Positions 18,743-29,052 are shown, counted from the first letter of the stretch. The stretch: 47,818 bases of DNA from Chromatiales bacterium (GCA_028278145.1 JANQEV010000021.1:1-47818), one strand, 5' to 3'. The notes: a model not told the origin generated them from the sequence alone. Translations and numbers: made by a program.

Positions 18743-19768
18743 TCACTCCAGATGGTCATCATAGCGCTCCATCAAATAGCACAGGCAGTCCTGCTCTATC
18801 ACCCGGTGATCCAGAGTCAACATGGATGGCATCACCGGGATGCGCAGTTTGAGCTCATCATCCTCTAGTTCAAAATAGCGCTCAGATACATCATTCCCGC
18901 TCTCATCCGTTGCCTCTAGCCCCAAACCGATCCCAGGACGCAGGCAACCGAGCACTGAACCTCTTGGTAGTTCACGAAAGTTAAAGTGGTCCAGATCATC
19001 GGCAAAGCGTATATCCACATCCGACACACAGTGTCCAAAGCTGAAGTGCTCCGGAACCTTAACAATAGCCACGGTGTGAAACAGCTCAATATCATGGTGT
19101 GCTACGGCATGACTGGGGTGCTCTGACAGATGCAGACAGGCATCCAGATAGTCATGAGCGTGCTCCACGCTATAGGCCTGCCCCACTTGGCCACACTCCA
19201 GGGTTACCGCCGGACAGAGCTTGGCCATGGCCATGGACTGTACGCCGCGGGGACGAATGAAATAGACCACGGTGCGACTGAACATGGTTGCAAGATGCAG
19301 AAACCTGTTATCCAGAACGTTCACGCAGGCATAGTGGGGATTGAATCCGGTATTGTTGTGTACATCCACACTGGCAAAGACCCCGCGCTCGCGCATAATC
19401 TCAACCACCTGATGCATCATTCTTAGTTCCGGGGTCTCTGGTAATCCACACCCTGGCCAGACCCGATTGTAATCCGGCTGATCATCCAGGTGTCTCAGAC
19501 CAACAGTAGCGGCACTTATGTTACCTATAAACAGGGTCAGTCCCCGTGGGAGTTCTTGTTCGCCACCCCCAGGCCTATACTTTTTCAACAATTGTCGCAC
19601 TGCATCCCAGCCTGTGGTCTCATTGCCATGCATCAGTACAGAGACAAACAGATCCGGAGATTTACGGCCAGACATATGAATCAGGGTAGGCCCATCCAGA
19701 ACCTCCTCAACTTGAGTGGCATCCAGATCCAACAGACCTGCAGGTAAATGATCTAACAGCGACAACAT
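18743..19768 (-). CDS. AstE/AspA-type (succinylglutamate desuccinylase/aspartoacylase) zinc hydrolase
   Basis: M14-like metallohydrolase of about 341 residues. The zinc motif is LMHGNETTGWDAV (His and Glu ligands) followed by the second His region DVHNNTGFNPHYACVN, and VTLECGQVG carries the likely catalytic Glu. The family cleaves N-acyl or amide bonds of small amino-acid derivatives. I place the start at the ATG of MLSLLDHLPAGLLD, although its ribosome site is weak. In-frame ATGs at 19813 and further up would overlap the end of the ligase gene. It directly follows a GCS2-type ligase (19797-21215), so a make-and-break pair acting on related amides is likely. It does not look like arginine-pathway AstE because no other ast genes are present. 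Substrate unknown. Confidence 0.8.
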   Translation of the reverse strand: MLSLLDHLPAGLLDLDATQVEEVLDGPTLIHMSGRKSPDLFVSVLMHGNETTGWDAVRQLLKKYRPGGGEQELPRGLTLFIGNISAATVGLRHLDDQPDYNRVWPGCGLPETPELRMMHQVVEIMRERGVFASVDVHNNTGFNPHYACVNVLDNRFLHLATMFSRTVVYFIRPRGVQSMAMAKLCPAVTLECGQVGQAYSVEHAHDYLDACLHLSEHPSHAVAHHDIELFHTVAIVKVPEHFSFGHCVSDVDIRFADDLDHFNFRELPRGSVLGCLRPGIGLGLEATDESGNDVSERYFELEDDELKLRIPVMPSMLTLDHRVIEQDCLCYLMERYDDHLE

Positions 19769-19796
19769 ATTGATTGATTCAGGTTTAAGATACTGT

Positions 19797-21215
19797 TCAT
19801 ACACTCCACTCATGCACCGGTCGGCCACTGGCCTGGTGTTGCAGATAGGTCTCGGTCAGTCCCTGCATATCTGATCCATTTTTTGCCACCCAGGCCCGTT
19901 GCCAAGCGGCACCATTCTGCATGCTGTTGAGCCTAGCCTCAACTATCCCCAGCCAATGCTCCACCTCAGGTACATCTATACCCAGGGATAAAAGCCCATC
20001 TCGGGCCATAGGCAGCAACACCTCACAACACAGTTGTTGCAGGCCTATTAGCTTTCCATTCGTCCAGTAAATCTCAGCCCTTAATCCATTTTTCGCCGCG
20101 GTATAAAAATTATCCCGCGCCTGCTCAAAAGAGAGCAGGGTCTCTGGCGCTACCTGCTGCCGGGCCAAGGTCGAGACCAGACCAAAGTAGAATGCCGCAT
20201 TGGCGATAGAGTCAGCCACGGTTGGCCCGGAAGGAACCACCCTATGTTCTATACGCAGATGCGGTCTACCCTCAGCATCAAAACCTATAAGAGGACGATT
20301 CCAGCGCCAAATGGTGCCATTCTGCAGACGCAGATGGGCCAGGCTCTCTTCGGGTTCATCCATGAGTCGTGGTAACAATACCGGGTACCGCTTCCAATTG
20401 GCCATGAAACATTCAGCAATGGATTTCTCCATATAACGCACACCAAAGGTAACCCGCTGAGTTTGAGGTGAATCACCCACTGCCACAGACTGCTCGAACA
20501 GCGGTATCCTGGTCTCATCCCAGAGATCGGCCCCAAACAGATATGGGGAGTTGGCACTCAGAGCCACCATGGGTGCAGCTATGATCTTGGAGGCGTTATA
20601 AAACCTCACGCCCTCATCCGCATCTATTTTGAGGTGAATCTGAAAAGAAGTGGCAGCGGCCTCCAGCATCACATCGCTCTGCTCCAACAGCAACTCGTCT
20701 CGTCCTTCTACATCCAGACGCAGTGGTTCTCCACCACGTTGAATCAGCACCTGTTCATTCAATGCATGGTAGCGATGCAGAGGTGACATATTGGCCAGGG
20801 TAAAATCAGGTGCACGTGCAGTAGGCAGGATACCAATCATGGCCAATCTTGCATCCAACTCTCCAGCCACGCCATTACACCGCTCCCAGGTATTGCGCAA
20901 CTCATCGTACATAGAACTGAGTGCTGCACCCTGTAGTTGTTGTGGACTGCCATTAAGTTCGACGTTAAAGGTGGCAAGCTCTGGTACTGCCAGTGGATCA
21001 CCCAGGCGCTGCAGGTATGGCTCCACAATCCCTGCAGGCCTGGCATCATTACCCACCAGCCATGCCTCCAGCTCAAAGCCGCCAACGTTAGGACCAGATT
21101 TCAAATGGCCCTCTTCCAGCCAACGACATAGCAACAGCGTCTCTTGTCCCAGACGCTCTTCAAATTCCACAAAGTCTTCTGGTTCAAAATGACTGTCTGT
21201 TATCTCTTGTCCCAT
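19797..21215 (-). CDS. GCS2-family carboxylate-amine ligase (glutamate-cysteine ligase type)
   Basis: The 472-residue protein has the fold segments of the plant/bacterial glutamate-cysteine ligase family: GPNVGGFELEAWLVGND near the N terminus, ATFNVELNGSPQQLQG, AAATSFQIHLKIDADEGVRFYNAS, IAAPMVALSANSPYLFG and HLRIEHRVVPSGPTVADSIANAAFYFGL. These enzymes join glutamate or another acid to an amine using ATP. The ATG of MGQEITDSHF at 21215 is the first ATG in frame; a longer reading would use TTG. The AstE/AspA-like hydrolase follows immediately, so this is unlikely to be just glutathione synthesis; no gshB is adjacent. Confidence 0.82.
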   Translation of the reverse strand: MGQEITDSHFEPEDFVEFEERLGQETLLLCRWLEEGHLKSGPNVGGFELEAWLVGNDARPAGIVEPYLQRLGDPLAVPELATFNVELNGSPQQLQGAALSSMYDELRNTWERCNGVAGELDARLAMIGILPTARAPDFTLANMSPLHRYHALNEQVLIQRGGEPLRLDVEGRDELLLEQSDVMLEAAATSFQIHLKIDADEGVRFYNASKIIAAPMVALSANSPYLFGADLWDETRIPLFEQSVAVGDSPQTQRVTFGVRYMEKSIAECFMANWKRYPVLLPRLMDEPEESLAHLRLQNGTIWRWNRPLIGFDAEGRPHLRIEHRVVPSGPTVADSIANAAFYFGLVSTLARQQVAPETLLSFEQARDNFYTAAKNGLRAEIYWTNGKLIGLQQLCCEVLLPMARDGLLSLGIDVPEVEHWLGIVEARLNSMQNGAAWQRAWVAKNGSDMQGLTETYLQHQASGRPVHEWSV

Positions 21216-21337
21216 TCTTCTAATTCTAATCCATGCTGACAAAAGATGGAGGGGTTCAGGAAGATGATGTGAGGCTCATAACAAATCAAAACATCTGGCC
21301 TGCACAACAATACCTACCATCCATACCAGATACGATT

Positions 21338-22048
21338 CTATGCTCGCTTGATCTTGTTCATAAGACCGCCTTTGACTGCCGCATCCAGCGCTTGGAGTCT
21401 CCTTGGGGTACCCACATCCACCCACAGCCCGTCATGCAATTCCCCACTAACCAACCCTTTCCTGGACTGAGAATAGAGCAGTGGGGCCAGGGGGAATCTG
21501 CCTGGAGTACAATTACCAAACAGGTCAGGATGGTAGATCCCTATGCCGCCGAAGGTGTGACGCTCTCCATCTTCCTCTGACACCATACTTTCCTGCAGGG
21601 CAAAGTCTCCACTCTTATTGTGAGGTGGATTTGGAACCAGAACCAGATGCGCCAGCATATCTTCCCTGATCTTTACATCGGAGTAGTCATAATCGGCCCA
21701 GACATCCGCATTCACCACCAGAAACGGTTTATCCCCCAAAAGCGGTAGGGCCTTATAGATACCACCACCTGTCTCCAGTGGAGCGATACCTTCAGATGAA
21801 TAAGCGATCTCCATTCCCCAGTTGTGGCCATCGTGCAGATACATCTCTATCTGTTCACCCAGATAGGCGTGATTTATCACCAACTGTTTGAATCCAGCAC
21901 GAGCCAGAGCCTCCACATGATATTGAATCAGCGGCTTGTCTCCGACCTTTAGCATGGGTTTGGGAATACTATCGGTGTAGGGACGCAGGCGCTCACCACG
22001 ACCAGCGGCCAGGATCATCACGCGTTCTGGTTTTATATAGTTGCTCAT
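21338..22048 (-). CDS. murU: MurU-like nucleotidyltransferase (N-acetylmuramate-1-phosphate uridylyltransferase type)
   Basis: Nucleotidyltransferase of 236 residues with the signature MILAAGRGERLRPYTDSIPKPMLKVGDKPLI, VNADVWADYDY and WVDVGTPRRL. The family forms UDP-MurNAc from MurNAc-1-phosphate and UTP in the fosfomycin-resistant cell-wall recycling route known from Pseudomonas. The partner kinase AmgK, often adjacent, is not in this window. Related sugar-phosphate nucleotidyltransferases (for example mannose-1-phosphate guanylyltransferases) have the same motifs, so the MurU assignment rests on the short length and the sequence style. The gene stands between the ligase gene and an AT-rich divergent block. 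Confidence 0.78.
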   Translation of the reverse strand: MSNYIKPERVMILAAGRGERLRPYTDSIPKPMLKVGDKPLIQYHVEALARAGFKQLVINHAYLGEQIEMYLHDGHNWGMEIAYSSEGIAPLETGGGIYKALPLLGDKPFLVVNADVWADYDYSDVKIREDMLAHLVLVPNPPHNKSGDFALQESMVSEEDGERHTFGGIGIYHPDLFGNCTPGRFPLAPLLYSQSRKGLVSGELHDGLWVDVGTPRRLQALDAAVKGGLMNKIKRA

Positions 22049-22229
22049 CTGTACTCCATAATTATGATGGCAGTTTTATGATGATAAACCACATTGAGCG
22101 GTATAACATCTATATCTGGCCTCCACCTGTTTGGCTCTTGCAGCCTGATGTTAGCTCTGATTAATAGTGCTTAATACAATCAAAAAATGTAGTATAACTC
22201 TTTGAGTAATAAGTCATGCGGGGGATAGT

Positions 22230-22466
22230 GTGCGTTATTTTATTGCTATAGTTCTGCTTGTATTGCCATTAAATGCATTTGCATATTTAGACCCTGGTAC
22301 ATCCAGTTTGATTATTCAGGGATTGATAGCCGCCATTGCTTCAGTAGCTACCGGAATAGGCCTATTTTGGCATAAGATAAAAAAGATGTTTGGAATGAGG
22401 GATAACATCGATGAGTTATCTGACGAGGAACTGGATAAGGCAGACTCGTCGACTACTCACAAGTAA
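22230..22466 (+). CDS. Small membrane protein of a polysaccharide-type cluster
   Basis: The 78-residue protein has a signal-like helix (MRYFIAIVLLVLPLNAFA), YLDPGTSSLIIQ, then a second helix (about 32-47) and a charged tail (MFGMRDNIDELSDEELDKAD). Proteins with YLDPGT-S-IIQ are frequently found beside methyltransferase and sulfatase genes in surface polysaccharide loci; none has a known function I can name. The start is GTG with GGGGGA upstream. It is followed after 29 bases by a methyltransferase gene, and is in the AT-richer block. Confidence 0.72.
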   Translation: MRYFIAIVLLVLPLNAFAYLDPGTSSLIIQGLIAAIASVATGIGLFWHKIKKMFGMRDNIDELSDEELDKADSSTTHK

Positions 22467-22495
22467 ACTACATATCTCACTGGCTGGATAGGATT

Positions 22496-23887
22496 TTGGC
22501 GAAACGTATTTCAGGATCTTACCGTGATCCCAATGGACAAGTGTTTGTTGATAACGGCCGTATCATTCGGACAGTCAATCAATGTTATGCAGATGCCTAT
22601 AAGAAAATAAAGGCGGAACAGATATTTGAGAAGGCAATTGCCGCTGGATACTTAATTGGCACACAGGAGATTTCAGTTAGCGATGTTGCTGGCCTGGATG
22701 ATAACGCTGCCTATTTACTGGAGCATGAATCAGTACCATATGTCAGCTATCCTTATGAGTGGACTTTTAGTAGCTTAAAGCGTGCGGCTCTCCATCATCT
22801 CAAATTCCATCTATTTCTACTTAAGCATGGTTTTAGCCTAAGTGATGCAACTGCATATAACATCCAGTTTTTTGGGACAAAGCCTGTATTTATTGATGCT
22901 CTATCTATTATTCCATACACAGATGAGAGCATATGGAACGGTTACCAGCAATTCTGTGCACAATTTCTAAATCCATTGTTATTGACTGCCAAGAAAGGGA
23001 TCCCGTTTAACAGCTGGTATCGTGGCTCACTTGATGGGATCCCCACTTCTGACTTGTTGAGAACCTTAAGTCTTAAAGACAAGTTAAACTGGAGAATATT
23101 TACCTTCTTGAATCTCCATGCGCGTGCTGAACGCAAAGTAATTGCAGCTGCAAACCAGACAGAAGGCTTACGGATTGATCAGCAAAAACAAATCCCATTA
23201 AAGCGACTGACTGCCATGCTACGTCAGTTGCACAGGTGGATCTCAACACTCTCTCTGATGGAGACAGATTCAGTCTGGCATAACTATGCGAATAAAAATA
23301 CCTACGATGCTGAAGAGAATGCAAAAAAACAAAGTATTGTAAAGGAATTTGTTAATAAGAATAAGCTTGAAACAATATTTGATATTGGCTGCAACTCTGG
23401 TGCCTATAGCGAAGCATCCATAATGGGAAACGCAAAGTATGTTGTAGGTTTTGATTTTGACCATCAGGCTTTGGAAAAAGCTGAGCAACGTTCTATCGAT
23501 AAGGATTTGAACTTTCTGCCAATATGGCTGGATGCATCAAATCCAAGCCCAGGACAAGGCTGGCAACATACAGAGCGCGATTCTTTCATAAGCCGCAAGT
23601 GCGCTGACGGCATCCTGGCGCTGGCTTTTGAACACCACCTAGCAATTGGAAAAAATATACCACTTGAACAAGTAATCTCCTGGCTGGTTAGCTTAGCTCC
23701 GAGAGGGCTTATCGAGTTTATTCCTAAAAGCGATCCGACTGTACAAGTAATGCTTTCAAGACGTGAAGATATTTTTAAAGAGTACAACAAGGAGATCTTT
23801 GAAAACTTGCTAAGTAACCATGCAAAGATTGAGCAAACAAATATAGTCTCAAAAACTGGCAGGGTGTTATATGAGTTTTCCAGCTAA
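22496..23887 (+). CDS. SAM-dependent methyltransferase with a kinase-like N-terminal region
   Basis: The 463-residue protein has a C-terminal class I methyltransferase domain (about 290-460; TIFDIGCNSGAYSEASI is the SAM motif, VGFDFDHQAL the second acidic strand). The N-terminal half contains GFSLSDATAYNIQFFGTKPVFIDALSII, which resembles the catalytic-loop region of kinase-like folds (D..N plus FID), as seen in this subgroup of methyltransferases. The start is TTG with a close AGGA, so it is somewhat uncertain. It is followed by a sulfatase-like gene overlapping by 17 bases. In AT-richer DNA than its neighbours. Likely modifies a surface glycan or lipid; the target is unknown. Confidence 0.8.
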   Translation: MAKRISGSYRDPNGQVFVDNGRIIRTVNQCYADAYKKIKAEQIFEKAIAAGYLIGTQEISVSDVAGLDDNAAYLLEHESVPYVSYPYEWTFSSLKRAALHHLKFHLFLLKHGFSLSDATAYNIQFFGTKPVFIDALSIIPYTDESIWNGYQQFCAQFLNPLLLTAKKGIPFNSWYRGSLDGIPTSDLLRTLSLKDKLNWRIFTFLNLHARAERKVIAAANQTEGLRIDQQKQIPLKRLTAMLRQLHRWISTLSLMETDSVWHNYANKNTYDAEENAKKQSIVKEFVNKNKLETIFDIGCNSGAYSEASIMGNAKYVVGFDFDHQALEKAEQRSIDKDLNFLPIWLDASNPSPGQGWQHTERDSFISRKCADGILALAFEHHLAIGKNIPLEQVISWLVSLAPRGLIEFIPKSDPTVQVMLSRREDIFKEYNKEIFENLLSNHAKIEQTNIVSKTGRVLYEFSS

Positions 23888-25409
23888 GGCCGCCTGGGTA
23901 CTACTGTTTCTTATTCTATCGTTGTGCCTTGCTATTGAGCCCCTATTTCTGATTAAAAGTGATGAGTCTGCTAAGGGGGCACTAATCACATTGTGGTACA
24001 TATCAGTACTTCTTCTTCTTGGATCAGTATTGCTGCTAGGCTCTGCATATCTTGGTAATCGGGTTTTTGCTGCAGCACTTTCCCTTGCCTTCACAACTAC
24101 ACTGTTTTGTTTAAAATTAAATTTTTACGCTGTTGTATCAGGCTTACGCTTAAGCCTATATGTTGTGGTAATTATTACTATAATCACAATCTTATGGTAC
24201 ACCCTTAGGAAGATGCTTGTACAAAATGCAAGGCCGCACCTCCTCCTGTTTCTCTTGCCGGCAATCGTCTTTATCTCACCACTAGCACAACATCTTATTC
24301 AAGGGAAAACTAAAAGCGAGGTGATATCAGGCGATACACTATCTGAATGGGGTGAAGTAAAAATCAGCAGTAAGCCAAATATATACCTGTTGGGCTATGA
24401 CACCTTGATAGCTAGGGATAGCGCCATAAAATTTCTAGATATGGGTGAACTTCCATATCAGGCCGTAATAGATAAGTACTTTAGTGAAGTGCCGCGTGCC
24501 TTGTCACCATGGGTTCCAACCATGGGGTCAATAAACTCCATCATGCGATTGGATCAAAATATACAAAACCTCTCTTATGTTCTGTTTTCAGGCAGAAAGC
24601 CATCTATTTTAAGTGAAATGATGCGTAGCAACGGGTATAAGGTAACAACCGGTTTTACCTCACATTTCTTTGGAAAACAGGGGCCATATATAGATAGCTA
24701 TATTAGCACTGAGCAAAGAATACGCCTTAATGAAATGCTACTTTGTGTTGAGTCAACCAATAACCCGAGATTACAAGCAAGAATGCTCTTTATCTGTCCT
24801 GTTTACAATCTTATTGGCTCCAGGCTCCCGGGTAGCAGTATAGCGAATATGCTTTTTCCTGGAGAATTTTCAGGGCAGGCTGGGATGAAGATGTCATGGA
24901 AGGAGGTGATGATGGATGCAATACGTCAAACAGGCTCAGGGTCCCAACCCAGTCTGTCCTTTTTTTACACGTATTACCCCATTGGCCATACTAATCTTAC
25001 CTATCGTCATGATGACCCAATTAAAAGAGAGAGTTATCGCGAATATTTTAAAACAGCTGCACAGGAATTAAATCAGCAACTTGAGGAACTTTCTCAACTG
25101 ATCAGAGTAGAGGATCCCACAGCTATAGTTATCATATTTGGTGATCACGGTACTTTTGTTAGCAGAGGGCTGGATCCAGATACAGACCCAAGATTCTTCT
25201 ATCAAGACCGCCACCGTATCCTTGTGGCCAGTATGAAAACAAAAAATCCATGCTCAAACTTACCAATTAAGACATACACTCAAAAACATGCGACTCCTTC
25301 CCGGTTACTCCTTGATACATTGGTATGCCTGGGTGCATCAAAGTCAAAGTTAGACCAGTTGCTAGATTTTGATGAACCAGAAGAGGTTTTATTCCATGCT
25401 TTAAACTAG
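23871..25409 (+). CDS. Membrane-bound sulfatase/phosphoethanolamine-transferase-like protein
   Basis: The 512-residue protein begins with about five membrane helices (residues 7-27, 38-58, 65-85, 93-113, 121-140). A periplasmic alkaline-phosphatase-superfamily domain follows: NIYLLGYDTLI is the first metal site (Asp), ALSPWVPTMGSINSIM the region for the nucleophile, and IIFGDHGTFVSRGLDP the second metal site (Asp-His). This arrangement suits a transferase or hydrolase acting on sulfate or phospho groups of surface glycans; the N-terminal helices are like the EptA/OpgE transferases but the chain is less similar than that. It overlaps the upstream methyltransferase by 17 bases and no gene follows on the strand. 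AT-richer than flanking genes. Confidence 0.8.
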   Translation: MSFPAKAAWVLLFLILSLCLAIEPLFLIKSDESAKGALITLWYISVLLLLGSVLLLGSAYLGNRVFAAALSLAFTTTLFCLKLNFYAVVSGLRLSLYVVVIITIITILWYTLRKMLVQNARPHLLLFLLPAIVFISPLAQHLIQGKTKSEVISGDTLSEWGEVKISSKPNIYLLGYDTLIARDSAIKFLDMGELPYQAVIDKYFSEVPRALSPWVPTMGSINSIMRLDQNIQNLSYVLFSGRKPSILSEMMRSNGYKVTTGFTSHFFGKQGPYIDSYISTEQRIRLNEMLLCVESTNNPRLQARMLFICPVYNLIGSRLPGSSIANMLFPGEFSGQAGMKMSWKEVMMDAIRQTGSGSQPSLSFFYTYYPIGHTNLTYRHDDPIKRESYREYFKTAAQELNQQLEELSQLIRVEDPTAIVIIFGDHGTFVSRGLDPDTDPRFFYQDRHRILVASMKTKNPCSNLPIKTYTQKHATPSRLLLDTLVCLGASKSKLDQLLDFDEPEEVLFHALN

Positions 25410-25735
25410 TACGTATATTACAATAAGGCGTACTGGGAAATTCATGATCATATTGGAACGCATTAAAGCCAGGATAGATATATATGCTGCGGAAACAATA
25501 GGTTATTCAACTTACTGACTGCACTGGCAGTGCCAGTAATACTGCTCACTTTGAGTAATATGCGTGCTAGAAAAATGGTTAGGTGTCCACTTATAATTTT
25601 CACCTCCTACACTCTAGTTGGAGCCTGTTCAGCCTATCTGAATAGTTCTATAAAAACTAGGGATAAGATTTTTCTTTCAGCTGATGTAGCGCCTTGCGCC
25701 ATCGACCTTTGTTACATGGCATGACTCCCTAACAA
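25410..25735. other. Gene-free spacer between the sulfatase-like gene and rho
   Basis: No convincing gene or terminator is visible. A 64-codon open stretch on the plus strand (25530-25724) has no ribosome site and unconvincing composition. The DNA keeps the AT-rich character of the preceding block, then changes at rho. Confidence 0.5.
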
Positions 25736-26992
25736 TCAGCGCTTCATAGCATCAAAGAACTCATTGTTGGTCTTGGTAACCTTCAGCTTATCAAACAAGA
25801 ACTCCATGGCAGCCAATTCATCCATTGGATGCAGAATCTTACGCAGGATCCACATTTTCTGCAGATCATCCGGCTTCATCAACAGATCCTCACGGCGGGT
25901 GCCAGAACGATTGATATTGATAGCTGGGAATATGCGCTTCTCGGCGATACGTCGATCCAGGTGTACCTCCATGTTACCCGTGCCCTTGAACTCTTCGTAG
26001 ATAACATCATCCATGCGGGATCCGGTCTCCACCAGGGCGGTGGCAATAATGGTCAGGCTGCCGCCCTCCTCTACATTACGGGCTGCACCGAAGAAACGCT
26101 TGGGACGGTGCAGGGCGTTGGCATCCACACCACCGGTCAATACCTTACCAGAGGATGGAATCACAGTATTGTAGGCTCGCGCCAGACGGGTAATGGAGTC
26201 CAGCAGGATCACCACATCCTTCTTGTGCTCAACCAGGCGCTTGGCCTTTTCAATCACCATCTCGGCTACCTGTACATGACGCGCTGCTGGCTCATCAAAT
26301 GTAGATGAGATCACCTCACCACGTACTGAGCGGGCCATCTCGGTCACTTCCTCAGGACGCTCATCAATGAGCAAGACGATCAGGTGACTTTCAGGATGAT
26401 TATGGCCGATGGACTGGGCAATATTCTGCATCAGCATGGTCTTGCCCGCCTTGGGCGGCGACACGATCAAACCACGCTGCCCCTTACCTATGGGAGCACA
26501 AAGCTCAATGGTACGGGCGGTTATATCCTCGGTACTGCCATTACCGATCTCCAGGTTGAATTTCTCATTGGCAAACAGAGGGGTAAAGTTCTCAAACAGG
26601 ATCTTGTTTTTGGCATTCTCCGGTTTGTCGAAATTGATCTGAGCAACCTTAAGCAGGGCAAAGTAACGTTCACCATCCTTGGGAGGGCGTATCTTTCCTT
26701 CAATGGTATCGCCAGTACGCAGGCTGAAACGTCTGATCTGACTTGGAGACACATATATATCGTCTGGGCCAGCCAGATAGGAACTGTCTGCAGAACGTAG
26801 AAAACCAAAGCCATCCTGTAGAATCTCCAGCACCCCGTCACCGTAGATATCCTCCCCTTTCTTGGCATGGGCCTTGAGAATAGCGAAGATCAGGTCCTGT
26901 TTACGGGAGCGCCCAAGCCCCTCGATTTTCATGGTACGGGATAGTTCGGCCAGTTCAGAAACCGGCATTTTCTTTAATTCGGTAAGATTCAT
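25736..26992 (-). CDS. rho: Transcription termination factor Rho
   Basis: Hexameric RNA-dependent ATPase that terminates transcription. The 418 residues start [35 protein letters not shown] (Rho N-terminal domain), then the cold-shock-like RNA-binding domain ([21 protein letters not shown]), the P-loop [18 protein letters not shown], Walker [17 protein letters not shown] and the C-terminal RNA site, ending EFFDAMKR. Length matches E. coli (419). trxA lies upstream on the same strand with a 204-base gap, and rhlB is divergent beyond it, the trxA-rho-rhlB arrangement of enterobacteria. The gap may hold a rho leader that provides autoregulation. Confidence 0.98.
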   Translation of the reverse strand: MNLTELKKMPVSELAELSRTMKIEGLGRSRKQDLIFAILKAHAKKGEDIYGDGVLEILQDGFGFLRSADSSYLAGPDDIYVSPSQIRRFSLRTGDTIEGKIRPPKDGERYFALLKVAQINFDKPENAKNKILFENFTPLFANEKFNLEIGNGSTEDITARTIELCAPIGKGQRGLIVSPPKAGKTMLMQNIAQSIGHNHPESHLIVLLIDERPEEVTEMARSVRGEVISSTFDEPAARHVQVAEMVIEKAKRLVEHKKDVVILLDSITRLARAYNTVIPSSGKVLTGGVDANALHRPKRFFGAARNVEEGGSLTIIATALVETGSRMDDVIYEEFKGTGNMEVHLDRRIAEKRIFPAININRSGTRREDLLMKPDDLQKMWILRKILHPMDELAAMEFLFDKLKVTKTNNEFFDAMKR

Positions 26993-27196
26993 GGTTTATT
27001 CGATATTATGTTGGTCTTGATACAGGAAGGTTGGACAGGTACGCCTCGGAAAGAGTACGCAATCAGGTTCTGGGAAACGTTCGGTTTGGGATGGTTACTG
27101 TTTTCTTAACAGCACTCACAGGAGTGTTTCGAATGACTGGATTCTAACACTCTCCTGGAGTGCGGCCAACTATTAGTTAGAAGTCTAGAACAAAAC

Positions 27197-27523
27197 TCAG
27201 ATATTGCTATCAATAAATGCTGTCAGTTGTGACAAAGATACAGCGCCAACCTTGGTGGCTTCTACTTCACCATTCTTAAACAACATCAAAGTAGGGATAC
27301 CACGGATACCATAACGAGGTGGCGTATTAGGGTTGTCGTCAATATTTAGCTTGGCGATCTTGACGCGGCCTGAGTATTTACCGGCGATCTCTTCCAGTAC
27401 CGGTGCGATCATCTTGCATGGGCCACACCACTCAGCCCAATAATCCACCAGTACAGGTTCGCCTGACTGAAGTACTTCATTATCAAAAGAGTCGTCCGTC
27501 ACATGAACAATCTGCTCACTCAC
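27197..27523 (-). CDS. trxA: Thioredoxin 1
   Basis: Cytoplasmic thiol-disulfide reductase that reduces ribonucleotide reductase, PAPS reductase and others. The 108-residue protein has the WCGPCK active site at residues 32-37 ([21 protein letters not shown]) and the cis-Pro loop [12 protein letters not shown]. The start is the GTG of [18 protein letters not shown] lies eight bases before it, and the size then matches E. coli TrxA. An open stretch extends upstream to 27589 but does not look like the gene. Located just upstream of rho. Confidence 0.95.
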   Translation of the reverse strand: MSEQIVHVTDDSFDNEVLQSGEPVLVDYWAEWCGPCKMIAPVLEEIAGKYSGRVKIAKLNIDDNPNTPPRYGIRGIPTLMLFKNGEVEATKVGAVSLSQLTAFIDSNI

Positions 27524-27735
27524 TAGATATATCTCCAATTCAGTTGGGTAATCTCGCCGGAATGTGCGGGTCCGCACCAGCGTTTCCATAACGTAATGTC
27601 AATAAACTTTAGGGGTATCTGCAAAATGTATTTCCAAAACGCGCTCTCCCCCAAGCGCCTGAGGACTTATTTCATATCAATCTAATACGCATTGCAAGTC
27701 CCAACCACACGGAAATTACTGTATCCTAGCGCACC

Positions 27736-29034
27736 ATGACAGACAAACACTTAACAGACATACCATTCAGCAGCTTTGAGCTGGCCGATGAAATCATGCA
27801 AGGCATTGAAGAAGCTGGATTTTCTTTATGCACCCCCATCCAGGCCAAAACCATACCGGTTGCCATTAAGGGCAAGGATGTGGCAGGCCAAGCCCAGACC
27901 GGCACCGGAAAGACCGCTGCATTTCTGCTGGCATGCTTCCAATATCTACTGGACAACCCGGCTGACGAAAGAAGAAAGAACACCCAGCCTCGAGCCATCA
28001 TGCTGGCCCCAACCAGAGAGCTGGCCATCCAGATCCACAAGGACGCTGAGGTGTTAGGTAAACATACCGGCTTCAAACTGGGCCTGGTGTTTGGCGGCAC
28101 TGGATATGACAAGCAGCGCAAACAACTTGAGAGTGGCGTGGATATTCTGATCGGCACTCCCGGCCGACTTATAGACTACTTCAAACAGAAGATATTCGAT
28201 CTCAAGGCCATTCAGGTAATGGTGCTGGATGAAGCCGACCGCATGTTTGATCTCGGCTTCATTAAAGACATTCGCTACCTGATGCGACGTATGCCCAAAC
28301 CAGACCAGCGTCTGAGCATGCTGTTCTCGGCCACCCTCTCCTACCGGGTTACCGAACTGGCCTACGAGCATATGGAAAACCCGGAAGAGGTAAAGATAGA
28401 GACCGACAAGGTAACTGCAGACAAGGTGGTTCAGACCTGTTACATGACCGCCAATGACGAAAAGATTTCTCTACTCATTGGACTATTACGGCATATGGAC
28501 CCGAGACGAACTATCGTATTCGTAAACACCAAACGCACTGCTGACCGTGTATGGGGTTTTCTGGAAGGTAACGGCTTCAAGACCGCCATACTCTCTGGTG
28601 ATGTTCCACAGAAGAAACGCATGAGCCTGCTCAAGGAGTTCCAGTCTGGCAACTTGCCAGTGCTGGTGGCAACCGATGTAGCGGCACGGGGCCTGCACAT
28701 TCCGGATGTCAGCCATGTTATCAACTATGATCTTCCGGAAGACGCAGAAGATTATGTGCATCGAATCGGACGTACCGCCAGGGCCGGCGCCAGTGGTGAT
28801 GCCATCAGCTTTGCCTGCGAGACCTACTCCTTTTCACTGCCTGAGATCGAGGCCTACATTGGGCACCGCATTGAGATGCAACCAGTATCCGGTGATCTTC
28901 TGGCTGAGATTGATCCCAAGAGTAGGAAATACCCGGAACGGGGAAGCCGTAACGCCCCTAGACGCGGTGGGGGTAAACCACATCAAAACAGATCAGGCGG
29001 CAGACGTAGGAGCGGTGGTTCCCGGCGCAGATAG
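27736..29034 (+). CDS. rhlB: DEAD-box RNA helicase RhlB
   Basis: ATP-dependent RNA helicase, the degradosome helicase in E. coli. Motifs in the 432 residues: Q motif ([17 protein letters not shown]), motif [18 protein letters not shown] (DEAD), SAT (LFSATLS), and [10 protein letters not shown]. The C-terminal tail is arginine/glycine-rich and basic ([19 protein letters not shown]), which helps RNA or partner binding. It is divergent from trxA, as in E. coli where rhlB and trxA are neighbours. A YkgJ-type gene follows 18 bases later on the same strand. Confidence 0.93.
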   Translation: MTDKHLTDIPFSSFELADEIMQGIEEAGFSLCTPIQAKTIPVAIKGKDVAGQAQTGTGKTAAFLLACFQYLLDNPADERRKNTQPRAIMLAPTRELAIQIHKDAEVLGKHTGFKLGLVFGGTGYDKQRKQLESGVDILIGTPGRLIDYFKQKIFDLKAIQVMVLDEADRMFDLGFIKDIRYLMRRMPKPDQRLSMLFSATLSYRVTELAYEHMENPEEVKIETDKVTADKVVQTCYMTANDEKISLLIGLLRHMDPRRTIVFVNTKRTADRVWGFLEGNGFKTAILSGDVPQKKRMSLLKEFQSGNLPVLVATDVAARGLHIPDVSHVINYDLPEDAEDYVHRIGRTARAGASGDAISFACETYSFSLPEIEAYIGHRIEMQPVSGDLLAEIDPKSRKYPERGSRNAPRRGGGKPHQNRSGGRRRSGGSRRR

Positions 29035-29052
29035 TAGATACCCCATAGGCCT

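Noticed and set aside
22942-23488. Several minus-strand frames in the methyltransferase gene
   Set aside because: They are shadows of a well-supported plus-strand frame with a SAM motif.
25530-25724. 64-codon open frame downstream of the sulfatase-like gene
   Set aside because: No ribosome site, no recognised family, and within AT-rich spacer where short frames arise by chance.
27120-27170. Possible terminator between trxA and rho (GAGTGTT and AACACTC arms)
   Set aside because: Only a seven-base stem with a long loop and no T-run; possibly a rho leader structure but not supported.
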